Assembly (NCBI RefSeq): GCF_902635505.1
Contig: NC_045429.1
Location: 425,595,669 to 425,659,668, forward strand
DNA from: Sarcophilus harrisii
Lineage: Eukaryota > Chordata > Mammalia > Dasyuromorphia > Dasyuridae
Direction of reading: 5' to 3'
DNA: 64,000 nucleotides
Below the pieces are notes generated by a model, which did no database searches, was not told the DNA's origin, and saw only the letters and a program-made list of their open reading frames with translations. Position numbers and translations under genes: made by a program. Each line of letters begins with the position of its first letter. Position 1 is the stretch's first letter. Positions 12,121 to 24,202 of this stretch are shown one piece after another.

Positions 12121-13889
12121 TCAATGACTTAGGGCAGTTCCTGACATCCATATAAGAGTCGGAAAGGTCTCCGGTGATGGTGACCCTGAATGGGTTTGGC
12201 CAAAATACTGTCTATCTGATCTTTTACAAAGGTCATTAATCTCCAAAAAGCCCAAGGCCCAAAAGGCAAGAGTAACATAAGAGCAATTAGGAGTCCCAGC
12301 AGGGGAAGAAGAAAAGGGAGGATTCCATGCAGCTGCCCACTGCAGAGGGGGTTCTCGAAGAGTTCTTTTCGCCGTTTCACAAGGTCTTCTTAAAGCTTCT
12401 GTATCTATTGTACACGATCCCTGATTTATTGGCATAGAAACAACAGCGTTCCTGTAGGGCTAAACATATTCCGCCTTGTTCTGCAGTGAGAAGGTCTAGG
12501 CCTCGTCTGTTGCTCAAGACCACCTCCGCCAGACTATCGGTCTGATCCTGAAGATCATTAATAGTGCTGGAAAGGGCCTGGGCATCGTCAATCAATTGGT
12601 TGGAAAGTTTAGCGTAGGAATGAATAACCACTCCAGTCCTGCTGAGCCTACAGCTCCCGTTATTCCAGGACCGACAAGTAATGGAATCAGGAGGACAGCT
12701 CTTTTCCTTCGGCCTCCTACCTAATCAAGGCTGGGAAGGGGGACTGGTTCGTCTCTGGAAATGATATCAATGTCAGGGAGGACAGTGGCTTGGACGCACT
12801 GGCCTGTCCAATTGACTGGAAGGGCCGGGAAGGTTGGGTTTCCTGTACACATGAACACCTGTCCGGGAGCAGGACAGAGGGGAGAAAAAGACGACTGGGG
12901 GGGAGAAGTGGAAGGGTCAGGGGGAGTGGCAGATGAAGAGCATTCAGTAAAGGTAACAAATCCTCCATCAGCGTCATAAGTATTATTCTGAGGAGATTGT
13001 TGTATACATAAATTTTGACTAAATCCTACAGGCTGAACACAAAAAGGAAGGGCAATGGTACAGTTACTATTAGGTAAGGATGGTTCTGTATTATTAACGG
13101 GGATGGCGAGGGCATGGGGGTGCCAAGGGTCACGCATAGCCAGCAATTGTTAGCAAGAGTGGGGTTAGTTAAATTCAGTGCTCTGAATGGGGCTTCTAGA
13201 ACTGTGGAGGTTTGGGTGTCAAGGTCTATGTCTCAGGATTTAGGTAGCGCTAAAGGGTGACAATTTAAGGCGGGGTACATCTGTCTAAGGAATTCCTCAA
13301 TTTGACCCCAACCCTATCTGCTAGGTCTCCCTCCGTCTGAAATATGTATAGGAGCAGTTACTGGCCAACAGACATCTTTCCCGACAGTACCTAAACAGGA
13401 GGCTTGAGCATATTTATGACTACTGCCTAGGGGACTTTTAATAGCATTCTCTCCTCCAAAGGTGCCAGAAGAGCTTCTTTGGAGAATAGCTGTAAGGTAA
13501 GTTTTTCCATCAGTATGAGTACATTGTTGGACATAATTGTAACAAGAGGAGTGCATAGCCTGGGCAAAGGAGCAGCCCTGTGGGCAGGGTCCCGGTCCAT
13601 TAGTGGTTGAAGGGATGATGGTGGGCTTTTTTACACATTGAAAGCTAGTGAATGAGGCCACGCCCCCTGAGAGGGTCTTCTTGACTAGGTAGGCGGTAGC
13701 AGAACCACAGTCAGTGATATGGTAAGATTGGGGGGTTACCATGGTGTACCCTCCTCTGCACTCGCAGGGGGCTCCATACAGTTGCTTGTACAGCTCATTC
13801 CTATCCACCGGCGGTTCAAAGCCTCCATCTGTCAGAGGGTTAAGGAATGAAAAGATTCCAAGAAGGATCAAGAGAACCGACGTTTCCAT
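12121..13889 (-). mobile_element. Provirus env region (fossil)
   Basis: A signal-peptide-like start (METSVLLILLGIFSFL) is followed by a cysteine-containing surface domain, then a transmembrane domain with the motif [19 protein letters not shown] and the CCFYANKSG stretch, then a hydrophobic span near 12,200-12,330. This is the gamma/type D envelope class rather than the MMTV class. The region is broken in several places. The 80-bp stretch 12,342-12,421 recurs at 9,460. Confidence 0.88.
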
Positions 13890-14217
13890 GACCTGTGAAA
13901 AGAGGAAGAGCTTGTCTCAGGGAGAGTTATCTTCCCTGGAGGGTGTGGAGTTATTATCTGTATGGTCATGAGTTTGTTTCACCAGGCATTCTGGCAACCA
14001 CCTGGCAGATTTCAGATCTTTGGAATAAATGCAGACAGACTCTTGGCCCCAGATAAGCCAGGTCGGGGCCATGCCATTTGTTAGTTAGGGGGTCTTTCCA
14101 TAACACCTTCGCATAGCTGTGAGCAGAGTCAGAGTGCCAGAGGCGATCTGCTGCAGTTTTGCCTTTTGTGTCCAGGTGTAGAAAGTTTAGGATGAACAAG
14201 GCATGATTGACAAGATT

Positions 14218-16493
14218 TCATGGGGACCCTTTTATAGGATACAATCTTGTAATAATATTTTTAAGGATTTGATGAGCCCTTTCTACAATGCCTTGGCCTT
14301 GGGGGTTATAGGAAATGCCAGTGACATGCTGAATGGAAAGAGTGGCCCAAAAGGCTTTGAAGGCTTGACTGGTGTATCCTGGGCCATTATCAGTTTTAAT
14401 AGAGGTAGGTATTCCCATGACCGAGAGGCAGGCCAGCACATGGGCAATAACATGTTTACAGGCTTCACCAGTCTGAAGTGTAGCAAAAAGGAACCCGCTG
14501 AAGGTGTCAATAGTCACATGAAGGAATTTAAGTTTCCCAAAGTCTGACAAATGAGTGACGCCCATCTGCCATATCTCATTAGGGAGGAGTCCCCGTGGAT
14601 TAACCCCAAGATGGGGAGTGGGTAGGAAAGTGACACAAGCGGGGCATTGCTTGACTATTTGATGGGCTTGTTCCCAAATGATCCTGAACAGAAGTCGCAG
14701 CCTGTGGGCGTTAAGATGATGGAGGGAGTGCACGCTGTGCCTCGTGCAGAGCAGAAGAGAGAAGAGTATAACATGAGTGAGTACTAAGGTCAGCGAGGGC
14801 ATTTCCTTCTGACAATGGCCCAGGAAGGCTGGTATGGGCATGAAGATGGCACAGATAAAAGGGAGCAGAGCGGGAGCGAATGGCAGCTTGAATTTGAAGG
14901 AACAATTCCATAGCGGCAGAGGTAGGTTTAATATAGGCAACAGTTTCAAGGAGGGGAACAGATTGGGCAATGTAAGCATTATCAGTATAGATATTAAGGG
15001 GTATTTGGGGGTATAAAGGGAGTACAGTAAAAACCAAGAAGAGTTCCACAAGTTGGGTGGAGATGTAGGGTGTAGGGACGGAGGTGATGCAGCCGTGGAT
15101 GGCATAGGCAGCAATGCCAATAGAAGAGCCATCAGTGAACACGGCTAAGGCAGAGGACAGAGGGTAGGAGGAGGTCTTATTTGGGAAAACAAAAGATTGG
15201 GTTCTGCAGAACTGCAAAAGCTTGTCAGTGGGATAGTGGTTATCAATGGTACCAGAGAAAGAAGCGCGTGCAACAGGCCAAAGATCAGTGGTCTGGAATA
15301 GCCAGTCCACTTCTGATCTTGAATATGGCTGTATGATCACGTCTGAATCTTTTCCAAAATATTTAACACTAGATTCTCTAGCTAGAATGATGAACTTAGC
15401 AACCAGGAGATCGTAGGATATAATGACTTTATCAGGAGTAGCGGGGAGATGAATCCACAAAATAGGGGAGGATGGCCAAAAAAACCCCTGTAGGGATATG
15501 TGGGGTGGCACAAATAATGGAGCGGAGGGGTTCGGAGTAATTTATAAAGGTGACAAATTGTTCTTGGATGGCCTGTTCTACTCTAGAGAGGGCCTGTATA
15601 TCCTCTTTAGTCAGACCCCTAGGTGATTTAGGATCCGGGTCACCCTTGAGTATGTCAAACAGGGGTTTCAGGTCTCCTGTGGTAAATTTGAGATAGGGGC
15701 GGATCCAATGAATATCGCCCAAGAGTTTCTGAAAATCTTTTAAAGAACCCAGGTGGTCAGTTCTGAACTTAAGGTTGTGGGGTTTGATAGCTGGTCCATG
15801 GAGGTCAAACCCTAGATAAGTATAAGGACCCTTGAGCTGGACTTTATCAAGCGCCACTTGAAGGCCTTTTGATGGGAAGTTTTGTATTAAGGCATCACAG
15901 CAAGCTAGAAGATCAGAGCTATCCCTTATAGCTATAAGAATATCATCCATGTAGTGAAGGATATACAGGGAAGGCCAGCGATCCCTTATGGGATTGATAG
16001 CAAGGGCTACAAATTTCAGTGTAGGACTATTCGCCATTTCCTAAGGAAGGACCTTCCATTGGAAGCAGTTCCATTGGAACTTTTGGAAGTTAATGGCGGG
16101 CTAGGCTGAAAGCAAAACGCTGGCGATCGCAGGATGAAGAGGAATAGTGAAAAAGTGGTCCTTGAGATCAATTATGATTTTGAGAAAGTGATGGGGGATA
16201 GCAACAGGGGAGGTCAAGCCCGGTTGCAGGGCACCCATTATGACCATTGTCTTATTTACTGCTCTGAGATCTTTCAGGAGATACCATTTTCCTGACTTCT
16301 TTTTAATTACAAAAATTGGCGTATTCCATGGGGAATTACTGAGCTCTATATGTCCAGCTGCAAGTTGTTCCTGCACTAACTGTTCGGCAGCTGCCAGCTT
16401 TTCTTTGGAGAGTGGCCAGTGATCTACCCAAACAGGCTCATTGGTTTTCCAAGAGATCCAATCTGTGTGGGGTGCAGGATTGTCAGTGACCAT
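14218..16493 (-). mobile_element. Provirus pol region (fossil): RT, RNase H, integrase
   Basis: Visible landmarks on the minus strand are the [18 protein letters not shown] and GALQPGL RT stretches, the YMDD active site near 15,950, an RNase H FTDGSS motif near 15,130, and an integrase core with TDNGPGYTS near 14,380. All are closest to betaretroviral pol as I recall it. The region is interrupted several times. Confidence 0.92.
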
Positions 16494-17420
16494 TAGGGAA
16501 AATTTCCCAGGCCAAGGCGTTCAGGTCGTTTCTGGACCGTGATAGGTTCTTTAATGCCTTTTACATCTTTCTCAAGGCCTTGGCCAGGCAAAAATCCTGG
16601 TCTAAGCATCTGAGAGGTCACAACCTCACTGGGACTAAACATCACTAGGTCCATTTGTGAAAGGAGATCTTGTCCCCATAGATTAAAGGGGAGCCCTGGA
16701 AAGACGTAAGATTGTATGGTACCTGTATTATTTTCAGAGTCCTCCCATGTAAGCATTTTAGAGATGTGTTTGGGGTTGGTAGTTTGGCCAATGCCCTAGA
16801 GGTGGGTCAGGGAAGCTGATAATGGCCATGATTTGGGCCATTCTTCTTTTCTTAAAACCATAGCATCTGCTCCGGTATCAATAAGGCCCTCGAAAGACTT
16901 ACCATCTAGTTTGAGTGTCAACATGGGTTTTTGAGGCAGGATATTCTGAACCCAGTAAGCATTAGAGAAACCAAAGCTGCCTGTGCCACAATGGCGAGTC
17001 TTAACAATTCCATAGGTGTTGTTAATAGGTAGAAGAAGGAACTGAGCAATTCTGGCTCCTGCAGGGAGTTACAGGAAAAGACTGGGCAGAGGCAATAAGC
17101 TTGATTTCCCCCTGGAAGTCATTATCTACCACACGAGGTGAACAATGAGGCTGGCAAGAGAAGAGCGGCTCTCCCGAGAATTAATCCAAAAAATCTTTTA
17201 GGGCAAACACCCCAGTGGGTAAGACCCGAGGACCTGCTTCTGGAGTAAATATCATGCGGGAGGTGGAACAGAGTTCCAATCCTGCACTTCCAGGTGTGGC
17301 CCTGGCGAGCTCAGTGATGCTGCAGGGAAGGGTTGTTGAAGTGGGCCCGCAGGTCTGCCCCAAAGCTGGGCCCGGCAGGAAGTTTCCCTGCTCTACTAAA
17401 GGGTGGCCATTGTTGTCCAT
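16493..17420 (-). mobile_element. Provirus pro region (fossil) with dUTPase domain
   Basis: The dUTPase stretch (RATPGSAGLELCSTSR, near 17,300) lies upstream of protease-domain sequence ending in LPFNLWGQDLLSQM (near 16,680). A dUTPase in the pro frame is characteristic of betaretroviruses; in those viruses pro is reached by ribosomal frameshifting from gag. The region is broken. Confidence 0.85.
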
Positions 17421-17497
17421 CTTTGAGCGACAATGAGAAACCCAGTGTTTGCTCTTTTTGCACCTAAGGCAAATGCTAGGGTGTCCTATATACGCCC

Positions 17498-19870
17498 TTA
17501 TCTGGGGAGGTTACATTGTTTAGCAAAATGAGCGATACCACCACAGTTAAAGCACTTGTCTTGGGCGGGGGCAGAGACAGCTCCTGCAAGAGCATCATGA
17601 ATGGCTGCGCCAATGGTGACACTCATCTGGCGGCTAGGTCCTATGTCAGCACATTGGCGAATATAATCAGAAAGCGTACCTTGCCGTCTGAAAGGGCAGA
17701 TGGCCACTTGGCCAGTGGAATTAGCATTTTCAAAAGCGAGCTAGGGAACAAAGTCGCTGTCAATCTCGGAGGTACCAAGGAGCCTTTCAGTGGCATCCGT
17801 AAGGCGGCTGATAAAGTCTGCATAAGACTCTTCCGTTCTCTGGCGGATACTGTTATGCCACAGTTCTCTTTAACTGTCCTGACTCAGTTTCCCTGCACTA
17901 GTTTCCCTTGTCTCAGTTTCCTTAACTGTTCTGTCTCAGTCCCCTAAGCTGTAAAACTCCCCCTCTGGCCCATTAAGACTGAGGACTATTTGTTCTAAGG
18001 TTATAAATTGTTAATACAAGCAAGATAAACAAGAGAGTAGACCTCCTGACTCTTTTCTGTCCTCAAGAATTTACAATGTCCCTCTAAAATATTCCAAGAT
18101 ACCTCACTGACATCTTTATTTCTGTGTTTTTAGACGTCCTGTCTCTGGTTTTTAGGTTTTTATGGTCTCCCATATTGACAGAAGTTTTCCACACTTTTCC
18201 CTCTCCTTTGTTTAGAGAAAAGGTATTTAAGAAGTTGGGTTTCTCCCATTCAGCGCTGGAGGCTGGACGCTGGACACTGGATTCTTTGGGATGACAGTCT
18301 CCTCCAGCCTTGGGACCAACATGGATGCCTTGGTCCCAGTATATCTTTATCTCTGACTGGATAATTTGAGAGGAGAGTCCTGCCCAGTCAATTATGCTCT
18401 CCAATTAATAAAATATTAAAAACTCTCTAATCTCTCTCCTGCCTCAGTTTCTCCAGCATTACAATACTAGCTATGGAGGTGGTAGCGGACCCCTTGGAGG
18501 GAGTTTTCTCCATGCCTTGGTGGCCGCCTTTTGAATTTGAGCAAATAAGCCAGTCTCGTACTGAGTTTATGCTTTATTAGTATCATAGGGGCAGGCGCCA
18601 ACAAGTGGCTAGCGTTTCTTTACAATTCTCTTTAAATTCAGATTTCCATAAAACAAAGTCCTCCCCATTAAGGGTAGCACGGGCGAGATGGTACCAATCG
18701 ATAGATGTTAGCCAGCGGTGCTCAAGAGCTTCAAGGATAGAAAGAGTAAATGGGGAAACGGGACCGTAATGAGAGACCGCCAATTAAAGTTCCCTTAGAG
18801 TCTTACAGCCGAGGCGCTTATATTCTTGGTGAGGCGCATTGTCCTCCTCCTCATCATCCAATTTTACAGAATGGGTTTCAATAACAGGAAAAAGTGGAAA
18901 AGAGGTAGTGGGCTCTGGAGGCGGGCAAAGGGAGGAGACGGACTTAGGGGTAGGGCAAGCTTCGTGATCAGGCCTGGGAGTAGGAGCAGAAGGCAGAAGG
19001 AGGAGGAGGAGGAGGAGGAGGAGCAGAAGCGGAGGGAGGTTGAGCAAGTTCTGGAGGTTTAGAAAGTTGTGAGTCTAAGAGTATGAGCTCTTTTATGAGC
19101 TCATTCCGTTCTCTTGTGAATTGTAATGTTTCACGGAGCGATTGGATCTCTAATTTTAATTTGGGAGCAGAGGGAGCAAGGACAGCAATGGGGGTAGGGT
19201 TAGGGATGGTAGAAGAGAGGGGAAAAGGAGGCAGAACACAGTAAGGCGGTGGGCCCGGCGCAGAGGGAGGACTAGTATTGGATAGAATGGGGAAGGCACA
19301 ATCAGGGTTATTGTAACAGGCTGCCTCTTCTTCTAATTCTGCAGAAGTAGCCGAGTCTAAAGGCTCATCATGCAGGGGTATTAAGGGGGGTTCATTAAGA
19401 GAGGGATAGATTTCCTTATAATTGGGCTCAGGACTGTCTGAGGGTTTGTCTAAAGGAATGGTAATAGATGCAGAGTCTTCCTCCTTAGTTTCTTTTTCAT
19501 TCCTGTGGGAGCCTAATTCAAAGCTGGAACTAGTGCACCTGAGAGCACCTTTCAGAAAAGAGGAACTGTCCTGAACAATTTTATTAACATCCTCATCCTG
19601 TTGATGGGCAGCAAGGAGATCATGAATACAGTTCCAATAATTAAAGGCCGAGACAGGGACCTTTTCAGGCCCAAAAGTTCTATAGGAGTCATTAAGGCAG
19701 TCTTACCTACTCTCTTCCACCTGTTTCATCAATGGTTCCCTCTTGTGGGAACCATGGACAGACGTCTTCTAAAAATTGAAAGAATTTTACAAGTTCTTTT
19801 TTTTTTAACCTTTATGCTACGTGTCCTTAATAAGTCTTTAAGACCCTCAATAAATCTATCATGAACACGA
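17498..19870 (-). mobile_element. Provirus gag region (fossil)
   Basis: The capsid part (GPVSPFTLSILEAL, DWYHLARATL, LWKSEFKENC; near 18,600-18,780) and a nucleocapsid zinc knuckle (CFNCGGIAHFAKQC, near 17,520-17,560) are clear and betaretrovirus-like. The matrix side is diverged and holds a (GGA)n run near 18,998-19,025. A 613-bp foreign solo LTR (17,851-18,463) sits between capsid and nucleocapsid parts. The region is broken. Confidence 0.85.
17851..18463 (+). mobile_element. Solo LTR of a second, gamma-type ERV inserted in gag
   Basis: 613 bp starting TGTTATGCC and ending AGCATTACA, flanked by a 4-bp duplication ATAC (17,847-17,850 and 18,464-18,467). A TATTTAA box lies near 18,224 and AATAAA at 18,407-18,412, in plus orientation, opposite to the host provirus. 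Four-base duplications are usual for gammaretrovirus-class ERVs. No internal sequence remains, so it is a solo LTR left by LTR-LTR recombination. Confidence 0.85.
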
Positions 19871-20014
19871 ATGTCCTGTCCCATCATACAGACGCTTCAC
19901 TTACCTCAGGTCTCTGTTTCTCGGGGCAGGTGGGCCGCGGCGACCTTACTCTCGTTTCACTTTAAGAAGATCGATCTGACAAATGCCGCTGTTTGCTACT
20001 TCATAATTCTTCAG

Positions 20015-20034
20015 GCTCTGCGTTGGGCCCCAAT
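20015..20034 (-). other. Primer-binding site of the provirus
   Basis: Just inside the 5' LTR the minus strand reads TGGGGCCCAACGCAGAGCC. This is close to the 3' end complement of tRNA-Lys(1,2) used by type D and MMTV-like viruses. The tRNA assignment is inferred because there are mismatches. Confidence 0.6.
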
Positions 20035-20373
20035 TGTCCCGACCCGCAGGACAAGAACGTGGGCCCTGGAAGAAAAGAAGAGGAGCGAGAGACAGGAGTC
20101 GCGAAGAATGGAGACAAGACAGGCTTTCTGGTCAAGTCTCGTTTATTCTGAGCTTAAGCACAGGCACATGTAGTAGCCTATAGGGAAGCAGGGGATTTCC
20201 ACAGGTACATTTGGGGGTGGGATTGGAACAGACTGTTAAACCCCAGATCTGCAGTAAATGTGACAAAACTTGTTCCATTGTGTGGTTTAAGCACAAGGCA
20301 AGCTTGTTTGCTTTGGGCAGGTGCTTTTGTGAGAAGCTGACCTTTCCTTATAATTCAGTATTGACCTCCCACA
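20035..20373 (-). repeat. Provirus 5' LTR
   Basis: 339 bp, TGTCCCGACC to CCTCCCACA on the plus strand, matching the 3' LTR at 11,654-11,925. Confidence 0.92.
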
Positions 20374-20835
20374 ACCAAAAATATTTATAGCAGCTCTTTT
20401 TGTAGTGGCAAAGAATTGAAAATGGAGGGGTTGCCCATCAATTGAGGAATGCCTGAGCAAGTGTGATATATGCTTGCTGTTGTATACTATTATGCTATAA
20501 GAAATGACAAAGGGGATGGTTTCAGAAAAACCTGGGAAGACTTAGATGACTTAGACTAATGAAGTGAGCAAAACTAGGAGAAAATTCTACCCAGTAATGG
20601 CAACATCATAATAATAATTAACTGTGAAAGACTTAGCCATTCTGATCAATATAATGATCCACAATAAATCCAAAGGAATCATGATGAAAAATGCTATCCA
20701 CCTCCAGAGTAGGAACTGAAGAACACTAAGTCCAGATTGAAGAATATTTTCTTTCACTTAAAATTTTTTTCTCATTTATTTTTCCTCATAATATGGCTAA
20801 TGTTCAAATGTACTTTATATTACTTAAATATATAC

Positions 20836-20876
<41 letters not shown>

Positions 20877-20957
20877 CATATTTCTTGCTTTCCAATGGGT
20901 AAGAGAGAGAAAATTCAGAACTGAAAATAAATATTCAAAAATAAAAATAAATAAATG
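20374..20957 (+). mobile_element. Old L1 3' end, right part
   Basis: Resumes the L1 sequence interrupted at 11,653, beginning with the target duplication ACCAAA. It runs through the ORF2 tail and 3' UTR to an A-rich end near 20,957. A (TA)n run sits at about 20,842-20,872. Confidence 0.85.
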
Positions 20958-21855
20958 GCAATGTTAGGGATGGAAAAAATAAGGAACACGTGTGGTTCAG
21001 GCAATACATAACTCCAGAACTTCAGATCCTTAGTGTTCTCTCTCCAGAGAGTGATAGACAAGTAGCATCACTGGTAAGCAGGGTTAGCCCATCATGCAGC
21101 ATTAGCCACACGCAGCACTGAAGCTGGACTAGAGGTCCTGCTGCACTTGCTCTTTACACAATGAAGTATTTTACTGGAAGGATCCAGCACTTGGCCACTC
21201 AGTTCCTTGGCAGCCAGGGATGAATGGCAGCAGTAGTAATGGCCACCAAAACAACATTGGCCAACGGCAATGGAAGTTGTAGGTGAATTCAGTCACCTGA
21301 GGATATTGTGAAACTTTCAGGAGTGTGAGAAATATTAACTTTAGACTCTAAAGCATCAATCCTCCAAATCCAGTTGAGAGTTACACAGTTAAAGGGAACT
21401 TTGTGAAGATTCTGAAAAGGGAGAAAAGAATTTCCATGGGCAGGAAGTACCCCTTTTGTCATTCATGTTTTCTACGCGTACTTTATGTTTGAGCCCATTC
21501 TCCTTATGGCCATTTTGTGAGAGAGTTCAATGCCAAGTTTGGGAAATGTTTAGTATTAATTAATAATTAGTATTGTTAAAGACCACTTAGTCTTAATTAT
21601 TGTTGATGGAAAGCACATGGGGGAATGGGGCATCAGGACCACAGAACTGGACCTCTGCCCCACAGAGTTACTTCTAGAACCCTGAGAGACAGTAGGAACA
21701 AGTCCTTGAGAGTTTCCATCTGCCATGCAAGTGCCCATTTCGAAGGAAGGGTTTGAGATGTAGGGTAAGCCAAGCCTCCCACTGTCTTCCTGTTTACCCT
21801 GTAAATACTCTCTGTGAACCCCAAGTTGAAGGCACAGAGTAAGAAGTTGCTAGAA
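20958..21855. other. Intergenic, nothing recognised
   Basis: No conserved exon, repeat signature or promoter feature was identified in this stretch. Confidence 0.5.
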
Positions 21856-22815
21856 GTAATTTAGAATTATGCCCCAAAGGGCTATCAAACTGTGCATACC
21901 CTTTGATCCAGCAGTGTTACTACTGGACCTGAATCCCAAAGAGAAAGGGACCTGTATGTGCAGAAATGTTTGTGGCAGCTCTCTTTGTAATGGCCAGAAA
22001 CTAGAAACTAAGTGGATGACCATCAATTGGAGAATGGCTGAATGAATTGTTCTATATGAATGTTATGGAATATTATTGTTGGGTAAGAAATGATCAACAG
22101 CATGTATACTTATTGTGTATCTAATTTATACTTTAATATATTTAACATCTACTGGTCATCCTGCCACCTAGGGAAAGGGGTGGGGGGAAGAAAGGGAAAA
22201 ATTGGAACAAGAGGTTTGGCAATTGTCAGTGCTGTAAAGTTATCCATACATATAACCTGTAAATAAAAGGCTATTAAAATAAAAAGAAAAAAAAGAAAAA
22301 AGAAATGACCAACAGGATGATTTCAGAGAGGCCTGGAGAGAACTGATGCTGAGTGAAATGAGCAGAAGCAGGAGATCATTTTCCATGGCAACAGCAAGAT
22401 TATACAATGATCAATTCTGATGGGCATGGCTCTTTTCAACAATAAGATGAGTGATACCAGTTCCAATGATCTTGTGCTGATGAGAGCCATCTACACCCAG
22501 AGAAAGGACTATGGGAATTGAGGGTGGATCACAACCTAGCATTTCCACTCTTTTTCTTGTTTGCTTGCATTTTCTTTTCTTTCTCATTTTTTCCCCTTTT
22601 GATCTGATTTTTCCTGTGCAGCATGATAATTGTATAACTATGTATACATATATTGGATTTAATTCTATTTTTAACATGTTTAACATATATTGGATTATTT
22701 GCCATCTAGGTGAAGAAGGGAAAAATTTGGAACACAAGGTTTTGTTAGGATCAATGTTGAAAAATTATCCATGCATATGTTTCGAAAATAAAAAGCTGTA
22801 ATAAAAAAAGTTAAT
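21856..22815 (+). mobile_element. L1 3' end interrupted by a younger L1 fragment
   Basis: Outer element: L1 ORF2 tail and 3' UTR (CCCCAAAGGGCTATCAAACT near 21,870; GAAATGAGCAGAAGCAGG near 22,357; TTTTGATCTGATTTTTCC near 22,597) ending in AAAATAAAAAGCTGTAATAAAAAA near 22,810. Bases 22,101-22,299 are a separate insertion. Confidence 0.88.
22101..22299 (+). mobile_element. Young L1 3'-UTR fragment nested in an L1
   Basis: A 5'-truncated L1 3' end of about 200 bp with an A-rich tail. It is flanked by the 16-bp duplication AAGAAATGAYCAACAG (22,085-22,100 and 22,300-22,315, one mismatch). Its TTGGCAATTGTCAGTGCTGT and AACCTGTAAATAAAAGGC blocks recur at 38,310-38,360, so both come from the same L1 subfamily. 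Confidence 0.9.
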
Positions 22816-23019
22816 AAGAAATAAGAAATTGCTAGAAGTGTTATAAGGTCTAAGAAATCTGGATCCTTCAAATGTTTTTTGAGAGGGTCTTTCACACTGA
22901 CCTTCTGGGCTTTATCCAGACTTGTATCCATGACTTGTATCCCAAGTCATTCATCTAAAAAAAGGGAGTTCTTTACTAATTACAACTATCTGGTATCTGC
23001 ACTATACAGCCTAACCTAA

Positions 23020-23262
23020 GTCCTGGCTGGGTAGTGCAGTGGATAGAGTACCAAGTCCAGATTCAAGAATTCAAATTTGGCCTTAGACACTTACTAGCTG
23101 TGTGACTCTGGGCTAGCAGCTTAATCCTGTTTGCCTCAGTTTCCTCATTTGTCAAATGAACTGGAGAAGGAAACGGCAAACCACTCCGGTGTCTCTGCCA
23201 AGAAAGCCTCAAAGGGGGTCCCAAAGAATCAGACGACTGAAAAACAACTGAACAAGAATTCC
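23020..23262 (+). mobile_element. tRNA-derived SINE with RTE/BovB-like tail (Mar1-type)
   Basis: The head GTAGTGCAGTGGATAGAGTA, the body CTGGAGAAGGAAACGGCAAA and the tail GAATCAGACGACTGAAAAAC match the abundant marsupial SINE whose 3' end copies an RTE/BovB LINE. Confidence 0.85.
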
Positions 23263-24065
23263 TGGCCCTATTGTAGCTTGTCTTTATGTTCTTGAATGAA
23301 CTACTGGTTTTCTATTTTATCTCAATTGACAGGAGATGGCGCTAGAATGTAGCAAATATATTAAGTGTTCTGCTCCTCTCCTAATGTAAGGAAGAATGGG
23401 AGATCAAGAGAGGGAAAGAAGGATTTCAAATGGAAAAGTGGAAGAAGGGAGGAGAAGGGAAGGAGACACTTGTTTTCTGATCACAAAGAAAGAAGATCTT
23501 TCCTACTTATCTGTTCCATGCTGCCTTAATGACAATTTAAGGATTTTGTCCTTCCCTTCTCATTCTTTGCAGCATTAGTTCCTTGGGAGCAGTGCCATTC
23601 CTGTGATGTCCAAAATTTCGAGGAAACCTCTAGAAACATTGAGGACCAGACACTGATGCCTGAAAAAAGATTCCTTCCTAAAAGATCTTTTAAATAACAA
23701 TTTGCAAAAATCAGTTCCCAAATCCATGAATGTTGCTTTTCGGAAGTCTCGAGAAATTATTAGAAATGCCAGAAGATGGCACCCTATGTGTTCCTGAAAC
23801 TAAGGGGACTCCAGTGAGAAAACTTTCATTTCAATCATACCTTCTCCCCTGGGATTCTGACTCCTTGGGCATCTTCTTGTCCATCTGTCTTCCTTTCTGC
23901 TTGGCAAAGAATTGCTGTCCTTCTCCATTAAACTACAGTGTTTTAACCATCCTGAAAATCAGTAAGCTTTTAATGCAGATTTTTACAATTTACAAAATGC
24001 ACTCATGAGCACTTGGCCTGTCTCCTAATACAAAGACTCAGGGCACAGATCAAGACTTTTTTTTT

Positions 24066-24202
24066 AATTTATTTTTTAAATTTTTATTAAAGTTTTTTAT
24101 TTTTCAAAACATATGCGTGGACAATTCTTCAACATTAGCCCTTGCAAAACCCTATGTTACAATTTTCCCCTCTTCCCTCACGCCCTCTCCTAGATGGCAA
24201 AT
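24066..24202 (-). mobile_element. Antisense L1 3'-terminal insertion
   Basis: Reads as the last 130 bp of an L1 in reverse, from its poly-A (as poly-T) to CTAGATGGCAAAT. It is flanked by a duplication beginning AAGACTTTTTTTT at 24,052 and 24,203. Confidence 0.8.

Larger units (their letters stand above)
11654..20373 (-). mobile_element. Broken betaretrovirus-like (type D) provirus with both LTRs
   Basis: A complete-layout but broken minus-strand provirus of about 8.7 kb: 5' LTR (20,035-20,373), primer-binding site, gag, pro with a dUTPase domain, pol, env and 3' LTR (11,654-11,925). It is flanked by 6-bp duplications ACCAAA at 11,648-11,653 and 20,374-20,379. The LTRs begin TG and end CA. 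Protease, reverse transcriptase and integrase stretches resemble Mason-Pfizer-like type D viruses, and the env transmembrane region has the type D/gamma-type immunosuppressive motif. Related elements are known in marsupials (TvERV-D of brushtail possum). Each gene region carries several interruptions, on the order of ten or more overall. The two LTRs differ at roughly 9% of aligned sites by hand count, suggesting insertion very roughly 15-25 million years ago under a typical mammalian rate. Confidence 0.93.

Noticed and set aside
11890-20173. Plus-strand open frames of 60-143 aa across the provirus
   Set aside because: They are antisense to recognisable gag, pol and env homology and show no independent domain.
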